In this document: in pieces, positions 39,080 to 47,499 of the stretch
Layout of the letters: each line of letters opens with the position of its first letter
Numbering within the stretch: position 1 is the stretch's first letter
The notes under the pieces: generated by a model
What the model was told of the DNA's origin: nothing
What the model saw: only the letters and a program-made list of their open reading frames with translations
The model's database searches: none
Origin: Xanthomonas campestris pv. badrii
GTDB taxonomy: Bacteria; Pseudomonadota; Gammaproteobacteria; Xanthomonadales; Xanthomonadaceae
Direction: 5' to 3'
Length of the DNA: 64,000 nucleotides
NCBI RefSeq assembly: GCF_012848175.1
Contig: NZ_CP051651.1
Span: 1 to 64,000, forward strand
Program-made: the position numbers and the translations under genes

Positions 39080-40726
39080 TCAGTCGGCCAACGCCAGGTC
39101 GTCCAGCAGCGCGCGCAGGAAGCGCGCTGCTTCTCCGCCGGTGGCCGCGCGGTGGTCGAAGGTCAGCGACAGCGGCATCACCTTGTGGGTCTCCACGCCG
39201 CCCATCACCGGCACCAGCTGGTAGCGCGCGCGGCCGGCGGCCACGATCGCCACGCACGGCGGCACCACCACCGGGGTGGCGTAGCGGCCGGCGAACATGC
39301 CGAAGTTGGACAGCGAGATGGTGTAGCCGCTGAGTTCGGAGGCGGCGATGCTGCGGGTTTCCACCTGCTGGCGCAGCCGGTTCACGCCTTCGCGGATGCC
39401 GTGCGCGTCGAGCATGTCGGCATTGCGCAGCGCCGGCACGAACAGGCCTTCTTCGGTATCCACCGCGATGCCGATATCGACCTGGGGATGCAGGGTGCGG
39501 CTGAGCGCATCGCCATCGAACCAGGCGTTGAGCGCAGGCACCGCCTGGCAGGCACGCACGATGGCGCGCACCAGGCGCACGGTGACGTCGTTACCCGGCT
39601 GCCACGCATGCAGGTCGGCATCGTCGTTGAGCGTGGTGGGTACCACCTTGCTGTGCGCATCGGCCATGACGCGCGCCATGTTGCGGCGCACGCCCTTGAG
39701 CTGTTCGGGCTGGCCCTTGACGCTGGTGCCGGGCGATTGGGTGCGCATCGGCTTGCCGCTGGCCGACAGCGGCGAGCGGGTAGAGCTGCCCTCATCCGCC
39801 CTGCGGGCACCTTCTCCCGCAGGCGGGAGAAGGGTCGCCGTTGCCGGTCGATCTCTGCGGTCGGCAGCGATGCCATCGGCTTTTCCATCTGCACCACTCC
39901 CACCTTCACCGAGCGGACCACCTCTCCCACCTTCACCGAGCAGACCACCTCTCCCACCTTCAGCGCTCGGGCCACCTCTCCCACCTTCAGCGCTCGGGCC
40001 ACCTCTCCCACCTTCAGCGCTCGGGCCACCTCTCCCGCTGGCGGGAGAGGTCGGCGCGCCCTGCGCGCCGGGTGAGGGCTGCCGCGCGGTGCCCGCGGCC
40101 GCGGCCTGCTTGACGTCGGCCAGCGTCACCGTGCCGTCCGGGCCGGTGGCGCGCACCTGTGCCAGGTCCACGCGCAACTTGCGCGCAAGCGCACGCACCA
40201 CCGGCATGGCGCGCACGCCACCGATGGTGATCGCCTGTTCGCTCTGCACGGTGTTGGAACTCTGCATGGCACCCACCACGGTGCCGGCGTCGTCGCGCTC
40301 GCCCGGCGCATCGGCATCGGCGTCCGCATCGGCGATCTCACCGCCATTGTCGGAGGCGACCACGCGCTCGCTGGGACCGGCTGCGCTCTGGCCGGTGCTG
40401 GGCGTATGCACCTGCGCCTGCGCGCCACCATGGCCATGTCCGTGGCCGGTGTCCTGGCCATCGGCACGCTGCGGCTGCGAGGCATCCAGCGCGAACTGCG
40501 CCAGCATGGCGCCGGTCACGATCACATCGCCGGCCGCACCGGCCAGCTTGACCACGGTGCCGGAGAACGGCGAAGGCACCTCGACCACCGCCTTGGCGGT
40601 TTCCATCGACACCAGCGGGTCGTCCAGGCGCACGCTGTCGCCTTCGGCGACGAACCATTCGACGATGGTGGCATCCGGCAGGCCTTCGCCCAGGTCGGGC
40701 AGGTGAAACGTCTTGCTTTGGCTCAT
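39080..40726 (-). CDS. 2-oxo acid dehydrogenase E2 (dihydrolipoamide acyltransferase)
   Basis: 548 residues. Lipoyl domain (1-80) with METAKAVVEV, Lys45 being the lipoylation site; His/Gly-rich linker; peripheral-subunit-binding domain (about 170-215: VRALARKLRVDLAQVRATG, GTVTLADV); a long second linker (about 215-330); and the acyltransferase domain (about 335-548) with SNFGMFAGR and the catalytic TFDHRAATGG. The second linker is unusual: it is built from two palindromic repeat copies read in frame plus tandem nine-residue GGRGGPSAE repeats. The gene ends the operon E1 alpha, E1 beta, SH3 protein, E2; no E3 is present. Acyl group is uncertain: pyruvate or branched-chain 2-oxo acids. Confidence 0.93.
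   Translation of the reverse strand: MSQSKTFHLPDLGEGLPDATIVEWFVAEGDSVRLDDPLVSMETAKAVVEVPSPFSGTVVKLAGAAGDVIVTGAMLAQFALDASQPQRADGQDTGHGHGHGGAQAQVHTPSTGQSAAGPSERVVASDNGGEIADADADADAPGERDDAGTVVGAMQSSNTVQSEQAITIGGVRAMPVVRALARKLRVDLAQVRATGPDGTVTLADVKQAAAAGTARQPSPGAQGAPTSPASGRGGPSAEGGRGGPSAEGGRGGPSAEGGRGGLLGEGGRGGPLGEGGSGADGKADGIAADRRDRPATATLLPPAGEGARRADEGSSTRSPLSASGKPMRTQSPGTSVKGQPEQLKGVRRNMARVMADAHSKVVPTTLNDDADLHAWQPGNDVTVRLVRAIVRACQAVPALNAWFDGDALSRTLHPQVDIGIAVDTEEGLFVPALRNADMLDAHGIREGVNRLRQQVETRSIAASELSGYTISLSNFGMFAGRYATPVVVPPCVAIVAAGRARYQLVPVMGGVETHKVMPLSLTFDHRAATGGEAARFLRALLDDLALAD
39789..39834. repeat. Palindromic repeat captured in the E2 linker, copy 1
   Basis: CCCTCATCCGCCCTGCGGG then CACCTTCTCCCGC-agg-CGGGAGAAGGG, matching the intergenic copies at 48421, 51030 and 51339. 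On the coding strand it reads [15 protein letters not shown] without breaking the frame. Confidence 0.8.
39891..40025. repeat. 27-bp tandem repeat in the E2 gene
   Basis: Four full 27-bp units (39918-39944, 39945-39971, 39972-39998, 39999-40025), the last three identical, plus a shortened unit to the left. Each starts CCACCTCTCCCACC, the arm of the adjacent palindromic repeat. Encoded unit: GGRGGPSAE or GGRGG(P/L)LGE. Confidence 0.88.
40026..40078. repeat. Palindromic repeat captured in the E2 linker, copy 2 (opposite orientation)
   Basis: ACCTCTCCCGC-tg-GCGGGAGAGGT followed by GGCGCGCC..GGCGCGCC-like hairpin and GGGTGAGGG. Its complement has the CCCTCACCC leader. Encoded in frame as PSPGAQGAPTSPASGRGG. 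Confidence 0.75.
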
Positions 40727-41106
40727 GGCAGATTCTCTTGTGCCGCCGGCAATGGCGGCAGGGTGTCTTCGAGGAGTTCCAGGTCGGCCGCCGGTAGCCA
40801 GCCCTGCGCGCCATCGGCACGCTCGGACCACCACCAGCCACCGTGTTCGTGATGCAGCAACACGTCCTCGCCTGCCTGGGCATCGAGTTCGCGTGCGTCG
40901 TAATCGCGCAGCGCTTCGGCCATGCCCTCGCCCAACGGGCGCAGCCAGGCCAGCGGCGCCCAGCCGGCACGGCCACCATCGGTGGTGACCCAGGCGAACG
41001 CGGGCCATTCTTCGTCGCGCACACCGACACTGACCTGCTGGCCTGCCTGGAAGCGGACCGGGTTGGCGTAGGCGGCGCGGTGCTCGCACAGCAGACGGGC
41101 GCGCAT
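40723..41106 (-). CDS. SH3-like domain protein in the dehydrogenase operon
   Basis: 127 residues from the ATG at 41106, one base after the E1 beta stop; its own stop overlaps the E2 start (ATGA). Two SH3-like repeats are suggested: residues about 12-58 (YANPVRFQAGQQVSVGV, WPAFAWVTTDGGRAGWAPLAWL) and about 67-118 (ALRDYDARELDAQAGEDVLL, GGWWWSERADGAQGWLPAADLELL). The ALxDYDARxxDExxx pattern with WW and GWxP is close to eukaryotic-style SH3. Tight coupling between E1 beta and E2 implies a structural or assembly role in the complex, but no function is established. Confidence 0.82.
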   Translation of the reverse strand: MRARLLCEHRAAYANPVRFQAGQQVSVGVRDEEWPAFAWVTTDGGRAGWAPLAWLRPLGEGMAEALRDYDARELDAQAGEDVLLHHEHGGWWWSERADGAQGWLPAADLELLEDTLPPLPAAQENLP

Positions 41107-41107
41107 G

Positions 41108-42178
41108 TCAGCCGGCAGCCACCGCACGCCGCGCAGCGGTGACGATGCGCTCCACGCTCGGCAGGTACTTCATTTCCAGCCGGAACAGCGGGATATGCGT
41201 GTCGTAACCGGTGACGCGTTCGACCGGCGCCACCAGGTCGTACATCGACTGCTCGGCCAGGCGCGCGGCGATTTCCGCCCCGAAACCGGCAGTGCGCGGG
41301 GCTTCCTGCACGATCACGCAGCGGCCGGTCTTGGCCACCGATTCGGCGATGGTGTCGAAGTCCAGCGGGCGCAGCGTGGCCACGTCGATCACTTCGGCGC
41401 TGATGCCTTCGCCGGCGAGCTTGTCGGCCGCTTCCAGCGCTTCCTTGACCTGCGCGCCCCAGGTGACCAGAGTGACATCGGTGCCGTCGCGCAGCACGAA
41501 GCACACATCCAGCGGCAACGCTTGCCCATCGTTGGCCACCACTTCCTTGTACTGGCGATAGATGCGCTTGGGCTCCATGTAGATCACCGGATCCGGGTCG
41601 CGGATCGCGGCCAGCAACAGGCCGTAGGCGCGCTGCGGCGAGGACGGCAACACCACGCGCAAGCCGGGCACGTTGGTGAAGATGGCTTCGTTGGCTTCGC
41701 TGTGATGTTCCGGCGCGCGGATGCCGCCGCCCCACGGCACGCGCAGCACCATCGGGCAATGCAGGCGCCCGCGGGTACGGTTGCGCAGGCGTGCGGCGTG
41801 GCAGATCAGGTGATCGACCATGGGATACACGAAGCCATCGAACTGCGCTTCGGCCACCGGCTTCATGCCCTGTGCGGCCAAGCCGACGCTCAGGCCGGCG
41901 ATGGTGGTTTCATCCAGCGGGGTATCCAGCACGCGCTCGCTGCCGAAACGCTGCTGCAGGCCGGCGGTGGCGCGGAACACGCCGCCATTGACGCCCACGT
42001 CTTCGCCCAGCACCAGCACCGCGGGGTCGTGTTCCAGCTCCCAGGCCAGCGCCTGGGTGATGGCTTCGATCAGGGTGATGGGCGAACTCATGGCGATCTC
42101 TCCGCGCGTGGCAGCGGCGTTGTAAGGAGCACTGGCGTGCTGCGACGTGTCGGCGGGCACATGCTTGAGCTCATCCAT
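41108..42178 (-). CDS. 2-oxo acid dehydrogenase E1 component, beta subunit
   Basis: 356 residues from MDELKHV (42178), whose ATG overlaps the E1 alpha stop by 8 bp and has GGAGG seven bases upstream. The family-conserved part begins at MSSPITLIEAITQAL (42091), itself preceded by GGAGAG, so the shorter 327-residue form is a real alternative. Conserved segments: VLVLGEDVGVNGGVFRAT, DTPLDETTIAGLSVGLA, AEAQFDGFVYPM, RVPWGGGIRAPEHHSE, and TLVTWGAQVKEALEAA. It pairs with E1 alpha to form the ThDP-dependent decarboxylase. Confidence 0.93.
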   Translation of the reverse strand: MDELKHVPADTSQHASAPYNAAATRGEIAMSSPITLIEAITQALAWELEHDPAVLVLGEDVGVNGGVFRATAGLQQRFGSERVLDTPLDETTIAGLSVGLAAQGMKPVAEAQFDGFVYPMVDHLICHAARLRNRTRGRLHCPMVLRVPWGGGIRAPEHHSEANEAIFTNVPGLRVVLPSSPQRAYGLLLAAIRDPDPVIYMEPKRIYRQYKEVVANDGQALPLDVCFVLRDGTDVTLVTWGAQVKEALEAADKLAGEGISAEVIDVATLRPLDFDTIAESVAKTGRCVIVQEAPRTAGFGAEIAARLAEQSMYDLVAPVERVTGYDTHIPLFRLEMKYLPSVERIVTAARRAVAAG

Positions 42179-43259
42179 GACGCGCCTCCATGGCCATCGC
42201 TTCGGCGCGCTGGGCCAGCAAGTCGGCCGGCGGGTCGCCATAGAGGTGATCGAACATCGCTTCCACCGGCTGCACCGGGGTGTTCAGGTACGCGTTGACC
42301 TCTTCGTCGATACGCGCGCCGCATTCGGTTTTCCAGGCCTCTTCCTGCGCCTGGTCCCACAGGCCTTGCGCGGTGAGATAGCGGCGCAGGCGCAGCAGTG
42401 GTTCGCGGGCCCAGGCCTGCTTGACCTCGTCTTCGCCACGGTAGCGGCGCGCATCGTCGGCGGTGGTGTGGTCGGTCAGTCGGTAGGTCATGAACTCGAT
42501 CACCGTGCCGCCGTCGCCGGCCAGGGCGCGCTCGCGCGCCTGCCGCATCGCTTCGAGCACGGCGATCAGGTCGTTGCCATCCACCTGCAGGCAGTGCAGG
42601 CCGCCGGCCAGGCCCTTCTGGGCCAGCGTCTGTGCACCGGTCTGCGCCGCGCGCGGCACCGAGATGGCCCAACCGTTGTTGATCACGCACAGGATCAGCG
42701 GCAGCTTGTAGGCGCCGGCCGAATTGAGCGCGGCATAGAAGTCGGTCTTGGAGCTGCCGCCGTCGCCGCAGCAGGCCACCGCCACCTGCGGCTTGCCCAT
42801 CAGCTTGAACGACAGCGCCGAGCCGGCCGCATGCAGGCACTGGGTGGAGATCGGCACGCAGATCGGGAAGTCGATCGCCGCATCGGCATTGCGCGGGTAA
42901 TCGCTGCCGCGCTCGTCGCCGCCCCAATACAGCAGCACATCGCGCGGGCGCACGCCGCGTTCGAACATGGTGCCGTATTCACGGTAGCTGGGCGCGAACA
43001 CGTCGCCGCGGCGCATCGACGCGCCGATGCCCACGTGGGTGGCTTCGTGGCCCAGGCTGGCAGCATAGGTGCCGAGCTTGCCGGTGCGCTGCAGGGCGAC
43101 CGACTTGCTGTCGAAGGTGCGCACGAACAGCATGCGCTTGAACAGCGCCAGCAGGGTCTGCGGGTTGGCGGCGTCGGCCGGCAGGTCGTCGCGGACGAGA
43201 TTGCCGTCCGCGTCCATGTATTGCAGATAGTCGATCTGGAACTGCGCGGCTACGCTCAT
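42171..43259 (-). CDS. 2-oxo acid dehydrogenase E1 component, alpha subunit
   Basis: 362 residues from MSVAAQFQ (43259); a TTG-initiated longer frame is unlikely. ThDP-binding motif GDGGSSKTDFYAALN ... INNGWAISVP is intact. RTFDSKSVALQRTGKLGTYA and GHEATHVGIGASMR match PdhA/BkdA1-type alpha subunits; QVDGNDLIAVLEAM and YRLTDHTTADDARRYR (with phosphorylation-loop position) complete the family pattern. First gene of the operon. Similarity to Gram-positive PdhA suggests pyruvate, but branched-chain acids cannot be excluded. Confidence 0.93.
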   Translation of the reverse strand: MSVAAQFQIDYLQYMDADGNLVRDDLPADAANPQTLLALFKRMLFVRTFDSKSVALQRTGKLGTYAASLGHEATHVGIGASMRRGDVFAPSYREYGTMFERGVRPRDVLLYWGGDERGSDYPRNADAAIDFPICVPISTQCLHAAGSALSFKLMGKPQVAVACCGDGGSSKTDFYAALNSAGAYKLPLILCVINNGWAISVPRAAQTGAQTLAQKGLAGGLHCLQVDGNDLIAVLEAMRQARERALAGDGGTVIEFMTYRLTDHTTADDARRYRGEDEVKQAWAREPLLRLRRYLTAQGLWDQAQEEAWKTECGARIDEEVNAYLNTPVQPVEAMFDHLYGDPPADLLAQRAEAMAMEARHG

Positions 43260-43368
43260 TGCGGCGACACCTTCATCAAGAAGTTTCAAATGATATGAGT
43301 TGCCATGTTAAGGACGGCGGAGCAAAACGCTGTCCTGCACCGCAGCACACGAGGATGCTGGCGTGCAC

Positions 43369-43400
43369 AAAAAAAGGGCGCGGACCAGGCCGCGCCCTTT
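43369..43400 (-). terminator. Rho-independent terminator of the nuclease gene
   Basis: Perfect 11-bp stem AAAGGGCGCGG / CCGCGCCCTTT around a 6-base loop, followed on the minus strand by seven T. It lies 36 bp after the nuclease stop and before the E1 alpha promoter. Confidence 0.92.
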
Positions 43401-43435
43401 GTCGCAGTAAGACACTGCGACGTGGTGCAGTGCGA

Positions 43436-46400
43436 TCAGCGGCGGCCAGCGCCTCCGCCGATCGGGGTGACGATCAGCGCAGTGTTGTCGGCCGGATTGG
43501 CATCGGGCGAGCTGGAGCTGGCCGTGGCCTGCACCCGCACCGCGCCTTCGGCCGGGACGGGCTTGGCCGCTACGGTGAGCTGGAAGGCGGCCTGCGCGCC
43601 TGGCAGCACCACCGCTGCAGTGCTGCAGACGAAGCGCGCGCTGCGCAGCGATTGCACCTGCTTGTCGCAGCTCCAGCCCTGCTGCGCCACCAACTGCGAC
43701 AACGCCGACACCGTATTGCCTTCGATCACCAGGCTGGGGCGTTGCGCCGGTGCGGCGCCGATATTGCTCAGCAGCACGCTGTAGCTGGCGTTGAAGGCGG
43801 TGGTCGGCAGGCTGGCAGGGCCGTCGAAACGCACCGCCAGGTCGCTGCGGGGTTGCGCCAGCACGGTCACGCTGGCTGTGCCGGTGTTGTTGTCTGCTCG
43901 CGGATCGGGGGTCTGCGAAGCCACCGACGCTGCCAGCAGCAACGCGCGACCGGCCAGTGCGGCGCCGGCCTCCACCTGCACCGAAAAACGCTGCACATTG
44001 CCAGGCGCCAGCGACGCGATGGTGCAGGTAACCACGGTCTGCGCACCGGTCTGCGGCGGTTGGCACACCCAACCCGGCGCAGCGCTGACGCGCGGGCTGA
44101 CCGCGGCATCGAATGCCAAGGCCACTGCGGCAAACGCGGCGCTCTCCGGCCCGCGATTGTCCACATCCACCGTGTACTCGATGCGCTCGCCTTCGGTGAC
44201 CTCGGGACGCGCAGCACTCACCGCCACGCCCAGGTCCGCGTTGACCTGCTTGCTCATGCGTAACAACACCACGGTGGGGTCGTGGTCGGACAAGCGCGTG
44301 GGCGTATTGGCGTCGTTGCGCGCGGTGCCGGGAAAGTCGGCATTGATGCGCGCATGGCCGACCAACAACGAGGCGATCTGCGGCGTGCGCATCAGCGCAT
44401 CGCTGGCCAGGATGTGGTCCAGCGATTGCACGTTGCCGTCGAAGGCGTACGAGTAACTCTGGTCGGGCGTGTTAAACCAGGTCAGGTCGGTGTAGTCCGG
44501 GTCGACCAGATCGGCGCCATCGCCGCCCACCACGGTCTGCGCATCCGGCGCCGGTTTGCCGGTGACGGTACCCATCGCATCCACATAGCCGTCGTTGAAC
44601 TCGAAGGCGTTGAAGTCGCCCATCACCAGCACTTTTTCGTCAGGATTCACTTGCTGACGCGTCTGCAGCAGGCGCGCCAGATACTCGGCCTGGGCCTGGC
44701 GCTTGGCGCGGATGCGGGTACCGGCGGCATCGTCGGTCTCGGCGCCGTTGAGCGAGCGCTGATGCACCACGATGGCGGTCAGCGTCAGCGTGCGGCCGTC
44801 GGCCTGGTGCACGTTGGCAGCGAGCACCAGCGGCGGGCGGTCGTTGAGCAGGCTGACACCACCGGCCGGCTCGGTCCAGGTGGTGGTCTTGCCTTCCTGC
44901 GCGATGGAGAGCACTTCCACGCGCGGCACGCCGCCGGCGACCTCGGCGGTCTTGACCAGGAAGCCGACGTCGATACCGCCAACGTCATTGCCTTCCTGCA
45001 GATACGCCACGTACTTGGGATCCTGCTGGCCGGCGGCCACCGCGTCGGCATTGACCCGCGCGGCCAGGGTCTGCAGCACGCTGAGGTTTTCCACTTCCAC
45101 CGTGCCCAGGATGTCGGGCGCGTGCAGGTAGTTGCGGATCGCCAGCGAGGCCTTGTTGAGGCGGGCCTGGAACGCGGCCGGGGTGAGTACCGGTTCGCCG
45201 ATGGCCGGGTCGTTCTGGTCGTCGAAGAAGCGTTCCATGTTGTAGGTGGCCACGGCCACATCGTCGGCCTGCGGCAGTGGTGCCGGACGCGGTTTATCCG
45301 CATCGTTGCAGACCACCTGCGGGGTGCGCTCCGGGTACAGCGTGTAGCGGCGGAAGCTGTAGTCCAGCGGGCCGACCACATCGAACACCTGGCAGCCGGA
45401 GGCCAGATCCAGCCGCTCGCCACCGACGCCGGCACTGCCGACGGCGATCACTTCCGGGTTGGTGTTCCAGCGCGGCACGCCGGCAGGCGAGCCGGCCGGC
45501 AGCGGGTCGGGCAACTGCACGCCCGGCTCGCGGAAGGCGCGCGGCACGCCGGTCACCACCGCATGGAACACGCCATTGCTGGTCGCGGTGGCATTGGTCT
45601 CGTTGACGCTGCCGCCGGTGGGCGCATTGACGGTGAGGCTGGCGGCGGCCACGCGCATGCCTTCCAGCGCTTCGAGCTGGTCATAGGCGCCGTTGGGGTT
45701 GGGGAAGTCGGGGCGCAGCATCACCGGGGACGGCAAGGGGTTGCCGGTGGAATCGGCCAGCACGGTGACGCTGCCGCCGATCTCGGTCAGCGGTGGCTGG
45801 GTCGGGTCGGCGCTGGGCACGTATTCGATCACCGTGCCCTGCACGCGTACCCGGTTACCGATGGCGGCGGCTTCCGGCGGTGCGCTGCCGGTGTAGACGT
45901 AGACGCCCTCGGAGGTGGACGGGTCGCCGTCGGCCTCAATATCCGGGGCCTGCAGGAAGAACCCGGCACTGCGGCGCGCGGTGACGATGCCCGAGGTGGC
46001 CACCACCTGGCCGTCCAGCGGCGAGCGGGCGCCCTTGCCCTGGATGGCGTGGATCGGCAGCAGGTTGAAATCGTCGTTGACGATGGTGCCGGTGGCGCTC
46101 AGCGTGGCCGGTAGCGCGCCGGTGAGGCCGCTGATCTGCAGGCGGAAGCTTTCATCCGGCTCGGCGATGGTGTCGCCCAGCACATCCACCGCGATGGTGG
46201 CCGTGCGCTCGCCAGCGGCAATGCGCAGGCTGGTGGCGGGCAAGGCAACGTAGTCGCTGCCGTCGGTGGCGGTGCCATCGACCGTGGCAGCGGTGAAGCC
46301 CACCCCGCCGGCACCGGCCGGCTGGCTCAGGCTCAGCGTGAACACGACGCTGCGGCTACCGCTGTTGCCTTCGGCCTGGCTGACATCGGCCAGCGTGGCG

Positions 46401-47017
46401 ATCGGTTGGCCGCCGCCGCTGCACAGGCGCGCAGCGCTGGCGCTATTGCGCGGGGCCGGCGCGCTGGTGGCGAAATCGGCTGCGTTGTTGTCGGTATCGG
46501 TGCAGCCGTCGTTGCCGCGCAGCACCGCCAGCGTGTTGCTGGGAGCCGGCGTGGGTGCGTTGCCTTCGGCGCAGCTGGCCGTGCTGCCATAGCCGACCAG
46601 ATCGGCGTTGCCGGTGGGGCAGGTGCCGCTCAGCGCGCCCGCCGTGGTGCTCAGCGCCACCTTGCCGGCGGTGCCGCTCATGGCCAGCGTGCCGGTGGCA
46701 TCGGGCGTGGGCAGCGCCACGCTGCCGCCGCTGCCATCGGCCTGCTTGACCAGGTAATAGCCGCCGGCCGGCACGCTGCCTGCCAACGGGGTGACCTGCC
46801 AGCTGCTGCCGGCGGCCGAGGCGTACTGCACCGACCAGCCATCCAGGCTGACCGTGGTACTGCCGATATTGTGCAGCTCGATGAAATCGCTGCGGAGGGT
46901 GGCGCCGCTATTGCCGCCACCGCCGTAAACCTGGCTGATGACGACCTGGGCATTGGCATGGCCGGCTAGCGCCAGCCCACACAAAAGTAAGGCTGCACGA
47001 CACTGCAACACTGGCAT
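43436..47017 (-). CDS. Large secreted ExeM/NucH-type nuclease
   Basis: 1193 residues from MPVLQCRAALLL (47017), with a signal peptide cleaved after HANA (about residue 22). Domains in order: lamin-tail domain (about 23-140: VVISQVYGGGGNSGATL, DFIELHNIGS), Calx-beta (about 205-310: SGSDYVALPATSLRIAAGE), OB-fold region typical of ExeM (about 320-490), endonuclease/exonuclease/phosphatase domain (about 580-920) with VATYNMERFF, GTVEVEN, VMGDFNAFEFND, SLDHILAS and LSDHDPTVV, and two DUF11 beta-sandwiches at the C-terminus. The metal-dependent catalytic set is complete, so extracellular DNA is the likely substrate. The C-terminus GGGAGRR resembles a short sorting tail. It ends at a strong terminator. 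Confidence 0.92.
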   Translation of the reverse strand: MPVLQCRAALLLCGLALAGHANAQVVISQVYGGGGNSGATLRSDFIELHNIGSTTVSLDGWSVQYASAAGSSWQVTPLAGSVPAGGYYLVKQADGSGGSVALPTPDATGTLAMSGTAGKVALSTTAGALSGTCPTGNADLVGYGSTASCAEGNAPTPAPSNTLAVLRGNDGCTDTDNNAADFATSAPAPRNSASAARLCSGGGQPIATLADVSQAEGNSGSRSVVFTLSLSQPAGAGGVGFTAATVDGTATDGSDYVALPATSLRIAAGERTATIAVDVLGDTIAEPDESFRLQISGLTGALPATLSATGTIVNDDFNLLPIHAIQGKGARSPLDGQVVATSGIVTARRSAGFFLQAPDIEADGDPSTSEGVYVYTGSAPPEAAAIGNRVRVQGTVIEYVPSADPTQPPLTEIGGSVTVLADSTGNPLPSPVMLRPDFPNPNGAYDQLEALEGMRVAAASLTVNAPTGGSVNETNATATSNGVFHAVVTGVPRAFREPGVQLPDPLPAGSPAGVPRWNTNPEVIAVGSAGVGGERLDLASGCQVFDVVGPLDYSFRRYTLYPERTPQVVCNDADKPRPAPLPQADDVAVATYNMERFFDDQNDPAIGEPVLTPAAFQARLNKASLAIRNYLHAPDILGTVEVENLSVLQTLAARVNADAVAAGQQDPKYVAYLQEGNDVGGIDVGFLVKTAEVAGGVPRVEVLSIAQEGKTTTWTEPAGGVSLLNDRPPLVLAANVHQADGRTLTLTAIVVHQRSLNGAETDDAAGTRIRAKRQAQAEYLARLLQTRQQVNPDEKVLVMGDFNAFEFNDGYVDAMGTVTGKPAPDAQTVVGGDGADLVDPDYTDLTWFNTPDQSYSYAFDGNVQSLDHILASDALMRTPQIASLLVGHARINADFPGTARNDANTPTRLSDHDPTVVLLRMSKQVNADLGVAVSAARPEVTEGERIEYTVDVDNRGPESAAFAAVALAFDAAVSPRVSAAPGWVCQPPQTGAQTVVTCTIASLAPGNVQRFSVQVEAGAALAGRALLLAASVASQTPDPRADNNTGTASVTVLAQPRSDLAVRFDGPASLPTTAFNASYSVLLSNIGAAPAQRPSLVIEGNTVSALSQLVAQQGWSCDKQVQSLRSARFVCSTAAVVLPGAQAAFQLTVAAKPVPAEGAVRVQATASSSSPDANPADNTALIVTPIGGGAGRR

Positions 47018-47295
47018 GAGATGAGAGTCCCCTGGGATCCTTGAGACGTGAAACGCTCCCCTGGTCCGGCCACGTCCCTGGCCGGCAGCGCCGTTCGATT
47101 CTGCATGAATTTGCAGATCTAGGTTGACGATACGGTGACAGCGGCGCAGTGGCCGAGACCGCGCCGGACCCGCACTGAGTGGTTCAAAGGTGAAAAGAAG
47201 CGGGCCCGAGGCTGACGCCTGGGCGTGCCACTCGTGCATACGGGTTTTCTACGAGGCACCTGCGCAGGTATCTCGCTGACTCCGATCCGCTCAGA

Positions 47296-47340
47296 GAATC
47301 CCGCCGGGCTGCAAGCAGCCAGCCGAGGCCGGCGGGATTC
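47296..47340. repeat. Hairpin with 12-bp perfect stem
   Basis: GAATCCCGCCGG and its complement CCGGCGGGATTC with a 21-bp loop. Flanking genes are divergent, so it is not a normal terminator; a REP-like element or mRNA 5' structure is more likely. Confidence 0.65.
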
Positions 47341-47357
47341 CCTGGCCGAATACGCTT

Positions 47358-47435
47358 CGCCATCCGCCATCCGCCATCCGCCATCCGCCATCCGCCATTC
47401 CCGAATCCCGAATCCCGAATCCCGAATCCCGAATC
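47358..47435. repeat. Heptanucleotide tandem repeats CGCCATC and CCGAATC
   Basis: Six units of CGCCATC (last one CGCCATT; 47358-47399) followed by five units of CCGAATC (47401-47435), ending 64 bp before the tryptophan dioxygenase ATG. Confidence 0.9.
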
Positions 47436-47499
47436 CGCAGCGGCTGCCAAGCTGCCGCCAGCGCGCTACCCTGGCCGGCCTGATCCATCTGCACCCGCC

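Larger units (their letters stand above)
47018..47499. other. Divergent spacer between the nuclease and tryptophan dioxygenase genes
   Basis: 482 bp without a supported CDS; frames across it encode only repeat peptides. It contains a 12-bp perfect palindrome ACCTGCGCAGGT (47258-47269), a 12-bp-stem hairpin (47296-47340) and a heptanucleotide microsatellite (47358-47435). Confidence 0.6.

Noticed and set aside
39897..40025. Tandem repeats in the E2 gene as an assembly artefact
   Set aside because: Units differ in a graded way and keep the reading frame, so they look real, although unit number should be checked on long reads.
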